A stretch of DNA of 17,482 nucleotides, from positions 18,522 through 36,003 of the forward strand of contig DNYJ01000026.1 in the NCBI GenBank assembly GCA_003505155.1, read 5' to 3'. The stretch is from Candidatus Uhrbacteria bacterium (GTDB lineage Bacteria; Patescibacteriota; Patescibacteriia; UBA9934; UBA10169). Both the position numbers and the translations under genes were made by a program. Under the pieces are notes generated by a model. The model had not been told where the DNA came from. It saw only the letters and a program-made list of their open reading frames with translations, and searched no databases. Positions 8,284-14,399 of the stretch are shown here, one piece after another (the stretch's first letter is position 1; every line of letters begins with the position of its first letter).

Positions 8284-8315
8284 AAACCGGCCGCCTCCTC
8301 TAAGACAAAAACACT
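8284..8315 (+). repeat. Direct repeat, right copy
   Basis: Matches 7362-7393 at 29 of 32 bases. It includes a second copy of the last TrmB codons with its TAA, then the left arm of the terminator at 8304-8342. Because it fits the terminator exactly, this copy seems to be the ancestral one. Confidence 0.85.
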
Positions 8316-8342
8316 CTCGTAGATGACGAGGGTGTTTTTGTC
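8304..8342 (+). terminator. Rho-independent terminator of the envelope operon
   Basis: A 17-bp stem (8304-8320 with 8326-8342) with one G-U pair and the loop AGATG; A-rich on the left arm and T-rich (GTGTTTTTGTC) on the right arm, so it may work in both directions. In the ancestral arrangement it would directly follow the TrmB stop codon. It now follows the transposase element and probably ends transcripts reading through it. Confidence 0.88.
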
Positions 8343-8445
8343 TTGTAATTTGAGATTTAGAATTTGTTTGTCATTTGGCTCTTGTCATTTGGAGCTTATG
8401 TCATCACTTAGCTCTTCCAACTACCGGACTCAAAGATCTCAATAA
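8343..8445. other. AT-rich spacer with short direct repeats, no gene seen
   Basis: No credible reading frame. The 11-base word TTGTCATTTGG occurs at 8368-8378 and 8382-8392, with a partial third copy at about 8399. The words ATTTG/ATTTAG recur around it. This low-complexity text looks like intergenic filler rather than a regulatory site. Confidence 0.5.
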
Positions 8446-8488
8446 CTTTCCCCAATACCTACGAGAGACTCGTGGGGATTGGGGAAGG
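8446..8488. repeat. Strong hairpin at the edge of the GC-rich island
   Basis: Left arm 8446-8465 pairs with 8469-8488: 17 Watson-Crick pairs, two G-T pairs and one mismatch over a 3-base loop. No T-tract follows on the plus strand. It could be a terminator for transcripts from either side. It marks the last sequence before composition shifts to very GC-rich. Confidence 0.65.
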
Positions 8489-8515
8489 GCCGTGCACCGG
8501 AGTTTGGTGCACGGC
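8489..8515 (-). terminator. Probable terminator hairpin of the 364-residue gene
   Basis: A perfect 10-bp stem GCCGTGCACC/GGTGCACGGC with a 7-base loop, about 55 bases beyond the minus-strand stop codon at 8570. There is no U-tract, as is common for terminators in GC-rich bacteria. The assignment to the minus strand rests only on position. Confidence 0.5.
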
Positions 8516-8569
8516 GGCTCTTGAACTGCGGAGCGGGGCTCGACACAGGAGAGCAGGAGATAGGTCGCT

Positions 8570-9664
8570 TCAACGACGGCGGGGGTAGGCGACCGCTTGC
8601 ACCAGATCGAGCAAGCTCTTTCCGATGGTGGGATCCTGCCGCACCCGCGTCTCGTTCACCTCGCGCCAGGCCTTCGAGAAATCGTCCTCGAGGGCGCGGA
8701 CGCTCTCGTCGGGGTGGCCGCCGAGGAACTCCCGGATCTTCGCGAGGAGCTCACTGCTCTCTCGCGGGCCGGCCTCTTGATGCGAAAGCCAGGTGACGAG
8801 CTTCGGCTTTACATGGCTGTCCAGCCGGTACTCGTCCATGAGGCGCGCGGCCAGGCGGACGATGCGCACGAACCATTCCCGCAGGAGTTGCACGCGCAGG
8901 TTGGGGTCGCCCGACGTCCGCCAGCTCTCGAGCGCGGCGAACTGCGCACGGCGGTCGGGAGGCTTGGGGAGGATGATTCTCGCGTGCCGGAGCTCTCTGT
9001 GCACGTTGCGGACGAAGGCGTTGAACTCACTCCAGCAGGCGGAGATGAGCTCCTTATCCTTGTGCTCGTGCGGCGAGAGGGCGTCCATGCTCGCGGCAGA
9101 ACTCTCGCGCAGGGCGTAGAGGACGACGAGGAAGAGTTTGCGGCCGTCGTTCTCACTCATGCCGAGCCCGACGGGCTGTCCGTCGGGAGCCGTGGTGGTC
9201 TCGGCTCGCTCGGCGAGAATCGGGAGGATGAGTGGGAGGGCGACGTTGGAGGAATCGAGTGCCCGTAGAATCTCTCGGATCCGTCCGCTCTTGTCGCGTC
9301 GGGCGATCTCCTCGACCTCGTCGTCGTTCGGGACGAGGCGTTCGAAGCGCGTTACGATACGCGTCGCCTGCTCTCGACGCTCGCGTTCGTAGGCGCGGTC
9401 GTCGAGTTCGGAGGTCGGATCCCAGACGGGATGGTAGGCGACGTCGAGGAAGCCAGGCTCGGGCGCGAGCCAGTGCGCGCCGATCTGCACGCGAGGAATC
9501 TCGAGCTCAGCCGCGTAGTCGGCGGCGAGGCGAGAACTTCCGCCCTGCTTGTGCACACCGAGCTTACGCCGTTCGCCCGGCGTGCGTCCGATCCGCAGGC
9601 CCCAGCGGGTGCTCGAGAGGATGGTGGTGCGAGGGAGGACTTCCTCCTCGGGGTCGTGCTTCAT
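8570..9664 (-). CDS. Unrecognised 364-residue soluble protein
   Basis: I do not recognise this protein. On the minus strand an AGGAG lies six bases before the ATG, and third codon positions are overwhelmingly G or C, which supports this frame over the antisense frames. It has no signal peptide or membrane segment. The N-terminus contains RWGLRIGRTPGERRKLGVHK, the next part is acidic and basic by turns (ELDDRAYERERREQATRIV, NDDEVEEIARRDKSGRI), and the C-terminal two thirds looks almost entirely alpha-helical with many Arg, Glu and Leu (REWFVRIVRLAARLMDEYRL, ALEDDFSKAWREVNETRV). No Walker, HUH, DDE or cysteine-pair motif is visible, and cysteine is nearly absent. Its only same-strand neighbour is a small membrane protein 380 bases upstream. 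Confidence 0.72.
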   Translation of the reverse strand: MKHDPEEEVLPRTTILSSTRWGLRIGRTPGERRKLGVHKQGGSSRLAADYAAELEIPRVQIGAHWLAPEPGFLDVAYHPVWDPTSELDDRAYERERREQATRIVTRFERLVPNDDEVEEIARRDKSGRIREILRALDSSNVALPLILPILAERAETTTAPDGQPVGLGMSENDGRKLFLVVLYALRESSAASMDALSPHEHKDKELISACWSEFNAFVRNVHRELRHARIILPKPPDRRAQFAALESWRTSGDPNLRVQLLREWFVRIVRLAARLMDEYRLDSHVKPKLVTWLSHQEAGPRESSELLAKIREFLGGHPDESVRALEDDFSKAWREVNETRVRQDPTIGKSLLDLVQAVAYPRRR

Positions 9665-9769
9665 CGTGCACTCCTGCTGTAAGGCCGTTCCGCTTTAGAC
9701 CGGCTCGGTGTCGTGAGGACGTATGGAGCAGGCGCAAACCATTCGCGCGTACCCATCCTCTCTCAAACA

Positions 9770-9804
9770 GAAACGCTCCCCACTCATTTGTGAGGGGACG
9801 TTTC
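9770..9804 (-). terminator. Hairpin with U-rich tail on the minus strand
   Basis: GAAACG (9770-9775) pairs with CGTTTC (9799-9804), and the inner parts TCCC/GGGA and CTCA/TGAG extend the stem with small bulges. Read on the minus strand it ends in GCGTTTCTGTTTG, which resembles a rho-independent terminator for transcription coming from the 112-residue gene side. Confidence 0.5.
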
Positions 9805-9850
9805 ATGGCTTGGTCTGTGAAAGACCCAGCGCTTGCGGCAAGAAGACTTG

Positions 9851-9981
9851 AGGGGATCCTGCAAAAGTCGATGAGATTGCGGAGTGTGGGCTGGCAGTCG
9901 TTGAAAACGTACTGAATGGTACGTTGAGACGATGCCTGGGCGCCCACAGGCCGCAAGCTCGCGACTTTTGCAGAGATCCCT
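9851..9981. repeat. Long near-palindrome (about 130 nt hairpin), MITE-like or structured RNA
   Basis: Successive arms pair from outside in: 9853-9858 with 9975-9980; 9859-9870 (CTGCAAAAGTCG) with 9962-9973 perfectly; 9877-9882 with 9951-9956; 9885-9891 with 9942-9948; 9893-9896 with 9933-9936; 9898-9901 with 9929-9932; and 9906-9912 (AACGTAC) with 9919-9925, around a 6-base loop. That is about 46 base pairs in 128 nt. The outer arms resemble terminal inverted repeats, so a small non-autonomous transposon is one reading and a structured RNA the other. No clear target duplication flanks it, and the integron attC core motifs are absent. Confidence 0.75.
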
Positions 9982-9984
9982 TGT

Positions 9985-10020
9985 CGAAAAGGCGGGGTCC
10001 TGCAGAAGATGTGCTGCAGG
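9985..10020 (-). terminator. Possible terminator of the 112-residue membrane protein gene
   Basis: A 7-bp perfect stem CCTGCAG/CTGCAGG (9999-10005 with 10014-10020), about 25 bases beyond the stop codon of the minus-strand gene, followed on that strand by CCGCCTTTTCG. The stem is short, so this is tentative. Confidence 0.4.
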
Positions 10021-10043
10021 TCACTGGGTGGTTACCTGATCCT

Positions 10044-10382
10044 CTAGCTGAACCACCAGAGGATGAGGACGAGGATGGCCACGGGCAGGGCGAGGAGCCA
10101 GTAGCCCACGACCCAGAGGAGGAGGCCGAGGCCGAGCTCGAGGGCGAGCAGGGTCCATGCCGCGCGTCCGATGGAGCGCGCGCCCAGGGCGCGGCCACGT
10201 CGTCGCAGAAGGGCGAGAGCGCCGCCGAAGAGGGCTGTGGGGAGAGCGAGCCAGGCGAGGACGCAGAAGACGTACTCGAGCCAAGCCGCCGGGTCGCGCC
10301 ACGCAAGGTTGGCGTACGGCCCTCGGGGGGCGAGGAAGTCGGGCAGAGCTCGCAGGAGCTCTAAGAGGCTGTGCTCGAACAT
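10044..10382 (-). CDS. Small membrane protein of unknown function
   Basis: A 112-residue protein on the minus strand, not recognised. A GAAAGG lies seven bases before the ATG. The first 35 residues are amphipathic (MFEHSLLELLRALPDFLAP and NLAWRDPAAWLEY). Two or three membrane helices follow: VFCVLAWLALPTALFGGALALL, then a basic loop RRRGRALGARSIGRA, then WTLLALELGLGLLLWVVGYWLL running into ALPVAILVLILWWF up to the C-terminus. The basic loop should face the cytoplasm. The hydrophobic pattern and GC-rich codon use make it credible as a real gene. Nothing indicates a transporter, toxin or immunity role specifically. It lies upstream of the hairpin cluster and the 364-residue gene on the same strand. 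Confidence 0.68.
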   Translation of the reverse strand: MFEHSLLELLRALPDFLAPRGPYANLAWRDPAAWLEYVFCVLAWLALPTALFGGALALLRRRGRALGARSIGRAAWTLLALELGLGLLLWVVGYWLLALPVAILVLILWWFS

Positions 10383-10466
10383 CGAGCGACCTTTCTCCCG
10401 CCAACTGGCGGATTTGCGAGTGGAAAAGGTAAAGAACGGAAGGGGAGAAGATACATGAAAATGGCC

Positions 10467-10495
10467 TTTTTGTCAATCGTTCTGTGTGTTATACT
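10467..10495 (+). promoter_or_regulatory. Promoter of the holB operon (near-leaderless)
   Basis: A good -10 box TATACT lies at 10490-10495. Upstream, TTTTTG (10467-10472) gives a 17-base spacer; TTGTCA (10470-10475) matches -35 better but gives only 14. Transcription would begin about 10502, only a few bases before the ATG at 10506, so the mRNA would have almost no leader. Confidence 0.6.
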
Positions 10496-10505
10496 TTTCG
10501 CACCT

Positions 10506-11399
10506 ATGGACACCGTCATCGGGCACGAGCCCGTCAAAAAGGCCTTTGAACGCTTGATCCTGAATGGTTCCTTGAGCCATGCTTATCTCTTCACGGGTCC
10601 CGAGTCCGTGGGGAAGACGACGCTCATGCGGATGTTGTCGGCTAGGGTTTTGGGGACGTCGGAAGAGAAGATCGCTGTGCATCCGGATTGTTCATGGGTG
10701 ACCTGTCCTGTTGACGAGAAAACCGGAGTGCGTAAAACGATCCTGCCGGTGGAGTCCATCCGCGATCTGCGCGAGTCGCTTGCGATGAGCGCGTTCTCGG
10801 GCGGGTGGCGGGTGGCGGTCATCGAAGACGCGTCCGCGATGAATGCCGCCGCGGCCAACGCTCTTCTCAAAATGCTCGAAGAGCCTCCAGCACGCACGCT
10901 CGTCTTTCTCCGCGCCGCGCGTCCGGACGATCTGCCTCGCACGATTGTCTCGCGCGCGCAGGTTGTTCGCTTAAAACCTGTCGCCTCTCACGCCATCATC
11001 TCGGCGCTGGTTGAGAAGGGAGCCGGGATGAAGGAAGCGCAAGAACTCGCCCGCATCGCTTGCGGTCGCCCGGGCATCGCGCTTCGTTTTCTCCTCGACC
11101 GACAAGCGTATGCCGATTGGCGCGTGCAGACGGAAACCTTCCTGCGCCACCTGCATCTTGGGGTTGCGGATCGTCTTGCTCTCGCGAAGCATCTTTTGTC
11201 AAAGGATGAGCTGACACATTACGACCGCGGCCTGGCTGTTTTTCAAGCTTGGGAGTTTGTTCTTCGAGACGGCTTGCGTGCTCCCGAGTCTTCTCGCCGA
11301 TCTGTGGGTGCTCTTGAAAGACTGGCGCAAAGTCGGGAAGCCTTCCGCCGCCACACGCCCCTTCAACTCGCTTTTGAACACGTTCTTCTTTCTTTTTAA
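10506..11399 (+). CDS. holB: DNA polymerase III delta' subunit (clamp-loader AAA+ protein)
   Basis: A 297-residue clamp-loader subunit. The P-loop is GPESVGKT at residues 31-38 after SHAYLF. A degenerate Walker B region reads VAVIEDASAMNAAAANALLKMLEEPPARTLVFL, the hallmark of DnaX/HolB proteins. The sensor motif usually written SRC is S149-R150-A151 here. Delta' works with delta and DnaX to load the beta sliding clamp on DNA. The four-cysteine zinc module present in E. coli delta' is missing; only two cysteines remain (PDCSWVTC). Longer in-frame starts upstream (for example 10371) run through the promoter and the GC-rich island and are rejected; MDTVIGHEPV is the natural beginning. It is the first gene of the second operon. 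Confidence 0.92.
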   Translation: MDTVIGHEPVKKAFERLILNGSLSHAYLFTGPESVGKTTLMRMLSARVLGTSEEKIAVHPDCSWVTCPVDEKTGVRKTILPVESIRDLRESLAMSAFSGGWRVAVIEDASAMNAAAANALLKMLEEPPARTLVFLRAARPDDLPRTIVSRAQVVRLKPVASHAIISALVEKGAGMKEAQELARIACGRPGIALRFLLDRQAYADWRVQTETFLRHLHLGVADRLALAKHLLSKDELTHYDRGLAVFQAWEFVLRDGLRAPESSRRSVGALERLAQSREAFRRHTPLQLAFEHVLLSF

Positions 11400-11409
11400 C
11401 CTCTTTTCT

Positions 11410-12471
11410 ATGTCTCGTTCCTCTTTCTTTTCATTCTCGCTCCTCGCCGTCCTCATGCTCGTCGGAGCCGGTTGCTTCGGCAGAGGAGAAATTGACGCTT
11501 CCACCGATGGCGGCGTTTGGAAAAGCTTGGACGCCGGAGAAACATGGGTGCAATCCGTCGCGGTTCCGACGCCAGCGGGCGTGAACTCCGCCTCCGGCAC
11601 GAACGTGCTCACGCTTGCCCACGACCCGAGCGATCATCTAGCTCTTTATGCCGGCCTCGAACGCGACGGACTCCTCTTCTCCTATGACGGCGCGGCAGGC
11701 TGGCAGAGATCGGGAGACGCGGCGGTTTCCTCCGGAGCGGTCACAGCCGTTGCCGTGGATCCGGCGGAGAAGTGCCGCGTGTACGTCGCGCGCGCCGAAC
11801 GCATCTTCCGCAGTGAGGATTGCAATCGTTCCTACGAGGACGAGATTTACATTGAGACGAAACCTGGCGTCATCGTTACGGCCATTACCATTGACTGGTT
11901 TACTCCAAGCCAGGTGTATGCCGCCTTCTCCGACGGGACGATTCTGAAATCATCCGACCGCGGCGCTAAGTGGACGAGCGTGTTTCGAGGACGCCAAGCG
12001 GTAACGAGCCTCCTTGTCAGCCGCGCTGACAGCCGCGTGCTGTTGGCTGGCATGGCTGGAGCGGGGATGGCTCGCAGTGTAGACGGGGGAGAGACGTGGG
12101 AAGTGGTTCTCGATCCTCTGCGTCCTTACCGCGATGCCAACCGTGTGATCGCTTTGGCACAGGACGGGCAAGGATCGGTGATCTATGTGGCGACGTACTA
12201 CGGGCTTCTGCGCTCCGTTGATCAGGGTGTTTCCTGGGAGCCGCTCAACCTTCTTTCGGCTCCCAATCAAGTCATGATCGGAGATCTAGCCACCGATCCG
12301 GCTAACCCAAATGTTATTCTCTACAGTGTCGGCGGTTCGTTATATAAAAGTGTGGATGCGGGCGCGAACTGGTCTGTTCAAAAACTTCCCACTCTGCGTT
12401 TTATCTCGGCGATCCTCTTTGATCGAACGAACTCAAACGTGGTGTACGTAGGTCTGCGAAAAATCGAATAG
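11410..12471 (+). CDS. Putative lipoprotein with Asp-box (BNR/Ycf48-like) beta-propeller
   Basis: A 353-residue exported protein. The N-terminus SFFSFSLLAVLMLVGAGC is a lipoprotein-type signal peptide with C22 as the probable lipidated residue, though the position before AGC is Gly rather than Leu. The mature part has repeated Asp-box motifs of the S-x-D-x-G-x-x-W kind: STDGGVWKSLDAGETW, SSDRGAKW, SVDGGETW, SVDQGVSW and SVDAGANW. They are spaced as in sialidase/BNR and Ycf48-like propellers, probably with six or seven blades. No sialidase catalytic arginine triad is evident, so a binding or assembly role outside the membrane is more likely than glycosidase activity. It starts 10 bases after holB and ends 5 bases before frr, so it is co-transcribed with replication and translation genes. 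Confidence 0.85.
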   Translation: MSRSSFFSFSLLAVLMLVGAGCFGRGEIDASTDGGVWKSLDAGETWVQSVAVPTPAGVNSASGTNVLTLAHDPSDHLALYAGLERDGLLFSYDGAAGWQRSGDAAVSSGAVTAVAVDPAEKCRVYVARAERIFRSEDCNRSYEDEIYIETKPGVIVTAITIDWFTPSQVYAAFSDGTILKSSDRGAKWTSVFRGRQAVTSLLVSRADSRVLLAGMAGAGMARSVDGGETWEVVLDPLRPYRDANRVIALAQDGQGSVIYVATYYGLLRSVDQGVSWEPLNLLSAPNQVMIGDLATDPANPNVILYSVGGSLYKSVDAGANWSVQKLPTLRFISAILFDRTNSNVVYVGLRKIE

Positions 12472-12476
12472 ACGAT

Positions 12477-13031
12477 ATGCATCAATTTTTATCAACAAAA
12501 AAATCCGACTTTGAACGGGTACTCGAACATTTGCTGGGCGAGCTTTCGGGGTTGCGTACTGGACGCGCCCATCCGGGGCTCGTCGAGCACATCATGGTTT
12601 CGGCCTACGGCACTGAACAGCCTCTGAAGAGCTTGGCTTCCGTCGGCGTCCCCGATGCCCAGACGCTTCAGATCGAGCCGTGGGATCAGAGCCTGGTGAA
12701 GGATATCGAGCGTGCGCTTTCGCAGGCCGATCTCGGTTCAAGTCCCAACGTGGACGGCAAGATTCTGCGTCTCAAGATGCCGCAGATGACGGAGGAGAAT
12801 CGCAAAAGAATGGTGAAGGTGGTGGGGGAGAAGCTTGAAGAAGCGCGCGTGGCGGTGCGCCAAGTGCGCGAGGACATTCGCCGCGATGTGTCAAAAGCGG
12901 AAAAAGAAAAAAACCTTTCCGAGGACGAGCGGTTTAAAATTTTCGACGAACTCGACCGGATGACAAAAGAGACGGTGTCGGCTATCGACGCGGCGGGGGA
13001 GCGGAAGGAGGCTGATATTATGACGATTTAA
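12477..13031 (+). CDS. frr: Ribosome recycling factor
   Basis: A 184-residue protein, the normal length of RRF. It shows the family signatures ELSGLRTGRAHPGLVE near residues 22-37, LASVGVPDAQTLQIEPWD, and the helical bundle PQMTEENRKRMVKVVGEKLEEARVAVRQVRED around residues 101-135. With EF-G, RRF splits post-termination ribosomes into subunits. The ATG at 12477 follows the lipoprotein stop by five bases without a clear Shine-Dalgarno site. The stop codon is separated from the glyQS start by one base. There is nothing unusual in its sequence. Confidence 0.97.
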   Translation: MHQFLSTKKSDFERVLEHLLGELSGLRTGRAHPGLVEHIMVSAYGTEQPLKSLASVGVPDAQTLQIEPWDQSLVKDIERALSQADLGSSPNVDGKILRLKMPQMTEENRKRMVKVVGEKLEEARVAVRQVREDIRRDVSKAEKEKNLSEDERFKIFDELDRMTKETVSAIDAAGERKEADIMTI

Positions 13032-13032
13032 T

Positions 13033-14376
13033 ATGCCGGATGTTTCGATGGAAACGATTGTGAATTTGTGCAAGTCGCGTGGGTTTGTATTTGCTGGCTC
13101 CGAGATTTATGGGGGGATGGCGAACTCCTGGGACTACGGCCCGCTCGGGGTGGAGCTCAAGCGTAACATCATGAACGCGTGGTGGCAGAGGTTCGTCACG
13201 TCGCGCGGCGACATGGTGGGGATCGATGCGGCTGTCATAATGAACCCGAAAGTTTGGGAGGCATCGGGCCATGTGGACGGGTTCACGGATCCGCTCGTCG
13301 AGTGCAAGAAGTGTCATGAGCGGTTTCGCGCCGACCAAATCGATGTGGCGAAGTCGTGCACGCGTTGCGGTGCGAAGGATGGGTTCACGGATCCAAAGAA
13401 TTTTAATCTGCTGTTCAAGACGTTTATCGGTTCCACCGAGGACTCCGCGTCGGTCGCGTATTTGCGTGGCGAGTTGGCACAGGCCATGTTCGTTGATTTG
13501 CCGCAGGTGCTCATGACGAGCCGCAAGCGCGTCCCGTTCGGTATTGCGCAACAGGGCAAGTGTTTTCGGAACGAGATCACTCCCGGCAATTTCATTTTTC
13601 GCACACGCGAGTTCAACTTGATGGAATTTGAGTATTTTGTGCGCGAGTCGGAATGGGAGACGTGGTTCGAATATTGGCTCGAAGAGATGAAGTCGTGGCT
13701 CGACTTCTGCGGCGTGAAGTGCGAGCATCTCGTGTTCCACGAAATTGAGGACGGCGAACGCGCGCACTACTCCAAGCGCACGGTTGATATCGAGTATCTG
13801 TATCCGTTCGGTCAAAAGGAGCTGTACGGGTTGGCGTATCGGGGAGACTACGACTTGAAACGCCACGCGGAGCACTCCGGCGCGGATTTGCGCTACACGG
13901 ACCCAAAGACCAACGAGAAATATCTTCCGCACGTGATCGAACCGACGTTCGGCATTGATCGCACGGTGCTCGTGACGCTCCTCGAGGCATACACCGAGGA
14001 AGAAGTGTCGACCGTTCGTTCGACGTCAGGGCAAGTTGAGGAAAGCGAAACGGACAAGCGCGTGGTGCTGAAACTGCCGAAAGCGCTTGCGCCGTTCAAA
14101 GTAGCGGTTCTGCCGCTCTCGAAAAAGGATGAACTTTCTTCCATCGCTGGCTCGCTCTCGGGCCGACTGCGGAAGCGGTGGGCCACGGACTACGACGAGA
14201 CGCAGTCCATCGGCAAGCGGTATCGTCGGCAGGACGAGATCGGGACGCCCTACTGCGTGACGGTGGATTTTGACACACTCGAAGATCATGCGGTTACGGT
14301 GCGCGACCGCGACACAATGGCGCAGGAACGCATTGCCATTGATGAGCTTGAAGCCTACTTCAATGAACGATTATAG
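13033..14376 (+). CDS. glyQS: Glycyl-tRNA synthetase, alpha2 (eukaryote/archaea-like) type
   Basis: A 447-residue class II aminoacyl-tRNA synthetase that charges tRNA-Gly. The N-terminal signature is CKSRGFVFAGSEIYGG with WDYGPLGVELKRN just after. A zinc-ribbon-like insertion has cysteines C91, C94, C109 and C112. The catalytic core contains motif 2, CFRNEITPGNFIFRTREFN, and motif 3, EPTFGIDRTVL. The last 90 residues (from LAPFKVAVLPLS) form the anticodon-binding domain, ending TMAQERIAIDELEAYF. The single-chain alpha2 form rather than the glyQ/glyS alpha2beta2 form is usual in Patescibacteria and several Gram-positive groups. It is followed after 23 bases by the M16 protease gene; that gap holds only a 5-bp hairpin (AGGTC/GACCT). 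Confidence 0.96.
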   Translation: MPDVSMETIVNLCKSRGFVFAGSEIYGGMANSWDYGPLGVELKRNIMNAWWQRFVTSRGDMVGIDAAVIMNPKVWEASGHVDGFTDPLVECKKCHERFRADQIDVAKSCTRCGAKDGFTDPKNFNLLFKTFIGSTEDSASVAYLRGELAQAMFVDLPQVLMTSRKRVPFGIAQQGKCFRNEITPGNFIFRTREFNLMEFEYFVRESEWETWFEYWLEEMKSWLDFCGVKCEHLVFHEIEDGERAHYSKRTVDIEYLYPFGQKELYGLAYRGDYDLKRHAEHSGADLRYTDPKTNEKYLPHVIEPTFGIDRTVLVTLLEAYTEEEVSTVRSTSGQVEESETDKRVVLKLPKALAPFKVAVLPLSKKDELSSIAGSLSGRLRKRWATDYDETQSIGKRYRRQDEIGTPYCVTVDFDTLEDHAVTVRDRDTMAQERIAIDELEAYFNERL

Positions 14377-14399
14377 GTCCTATACGACCTCTGTGACTT

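Larger units (their letters stand above)
8489..10430. other. GC-rich minus-strand island (element or chimera)
   Basis: About 1.9 kb in which base composition, gene strand and gene start signals all differ from the rest. It is strongly GC-rich with third codon positions almost all G or C; both genes are on the minus strand while every other gene is on plus; and both genes have good Shine-Dalgarno sites, unlike the flanks. Imperfect 17-bp inverted repeats lie near its two ends (8553-8569 and 10385-10401). It contains no recognisable integrase. It may be a transferred segment, or DNA from another organism joined during assembly. Confidence 0.6.

Noticed and set aside
8597..9268. A 223-codon plus-strand frame across the island.
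   Set aside because: It is the antisense shadow of the minus-strand gene, which has the ribosome-binding site and the third-position GC bias.
9805..9915. A 36-codon plus-strand frame starting MAWSVKDPALAARR with GAGGGG seven bases before its ATG.
   Set aside because: It runs through half of the long palindrome and stops at its tip, and its apparent ribosome-binding site is one arm of another hairpin. Coding is less likely than structure-driven coincidence.
9851..9981. Possible integron attC site.
   Set aside because: Length and folding fit, but the conserved seven-base R'' and R' cores (ending AAC and starting GTT) are not at the ends, there is no integrase, and the neighbouring genes are not arranged as cassettes.
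10371..10505. An upstream start for holB giving a hydrophobic leader (MKMAFLSIVLCVILF).
   Set aside because: That stretch is the promoter region, and delta' is a cytoplasmic protein that needs no signal peptide.
14377..14399. A small hairpin (AGGTC/GACCT) between glyQS and the M16 gene as an attenuator.
   Set aside because: It has only five base pairs, no T-tract and no leader peptide; too weak to call.
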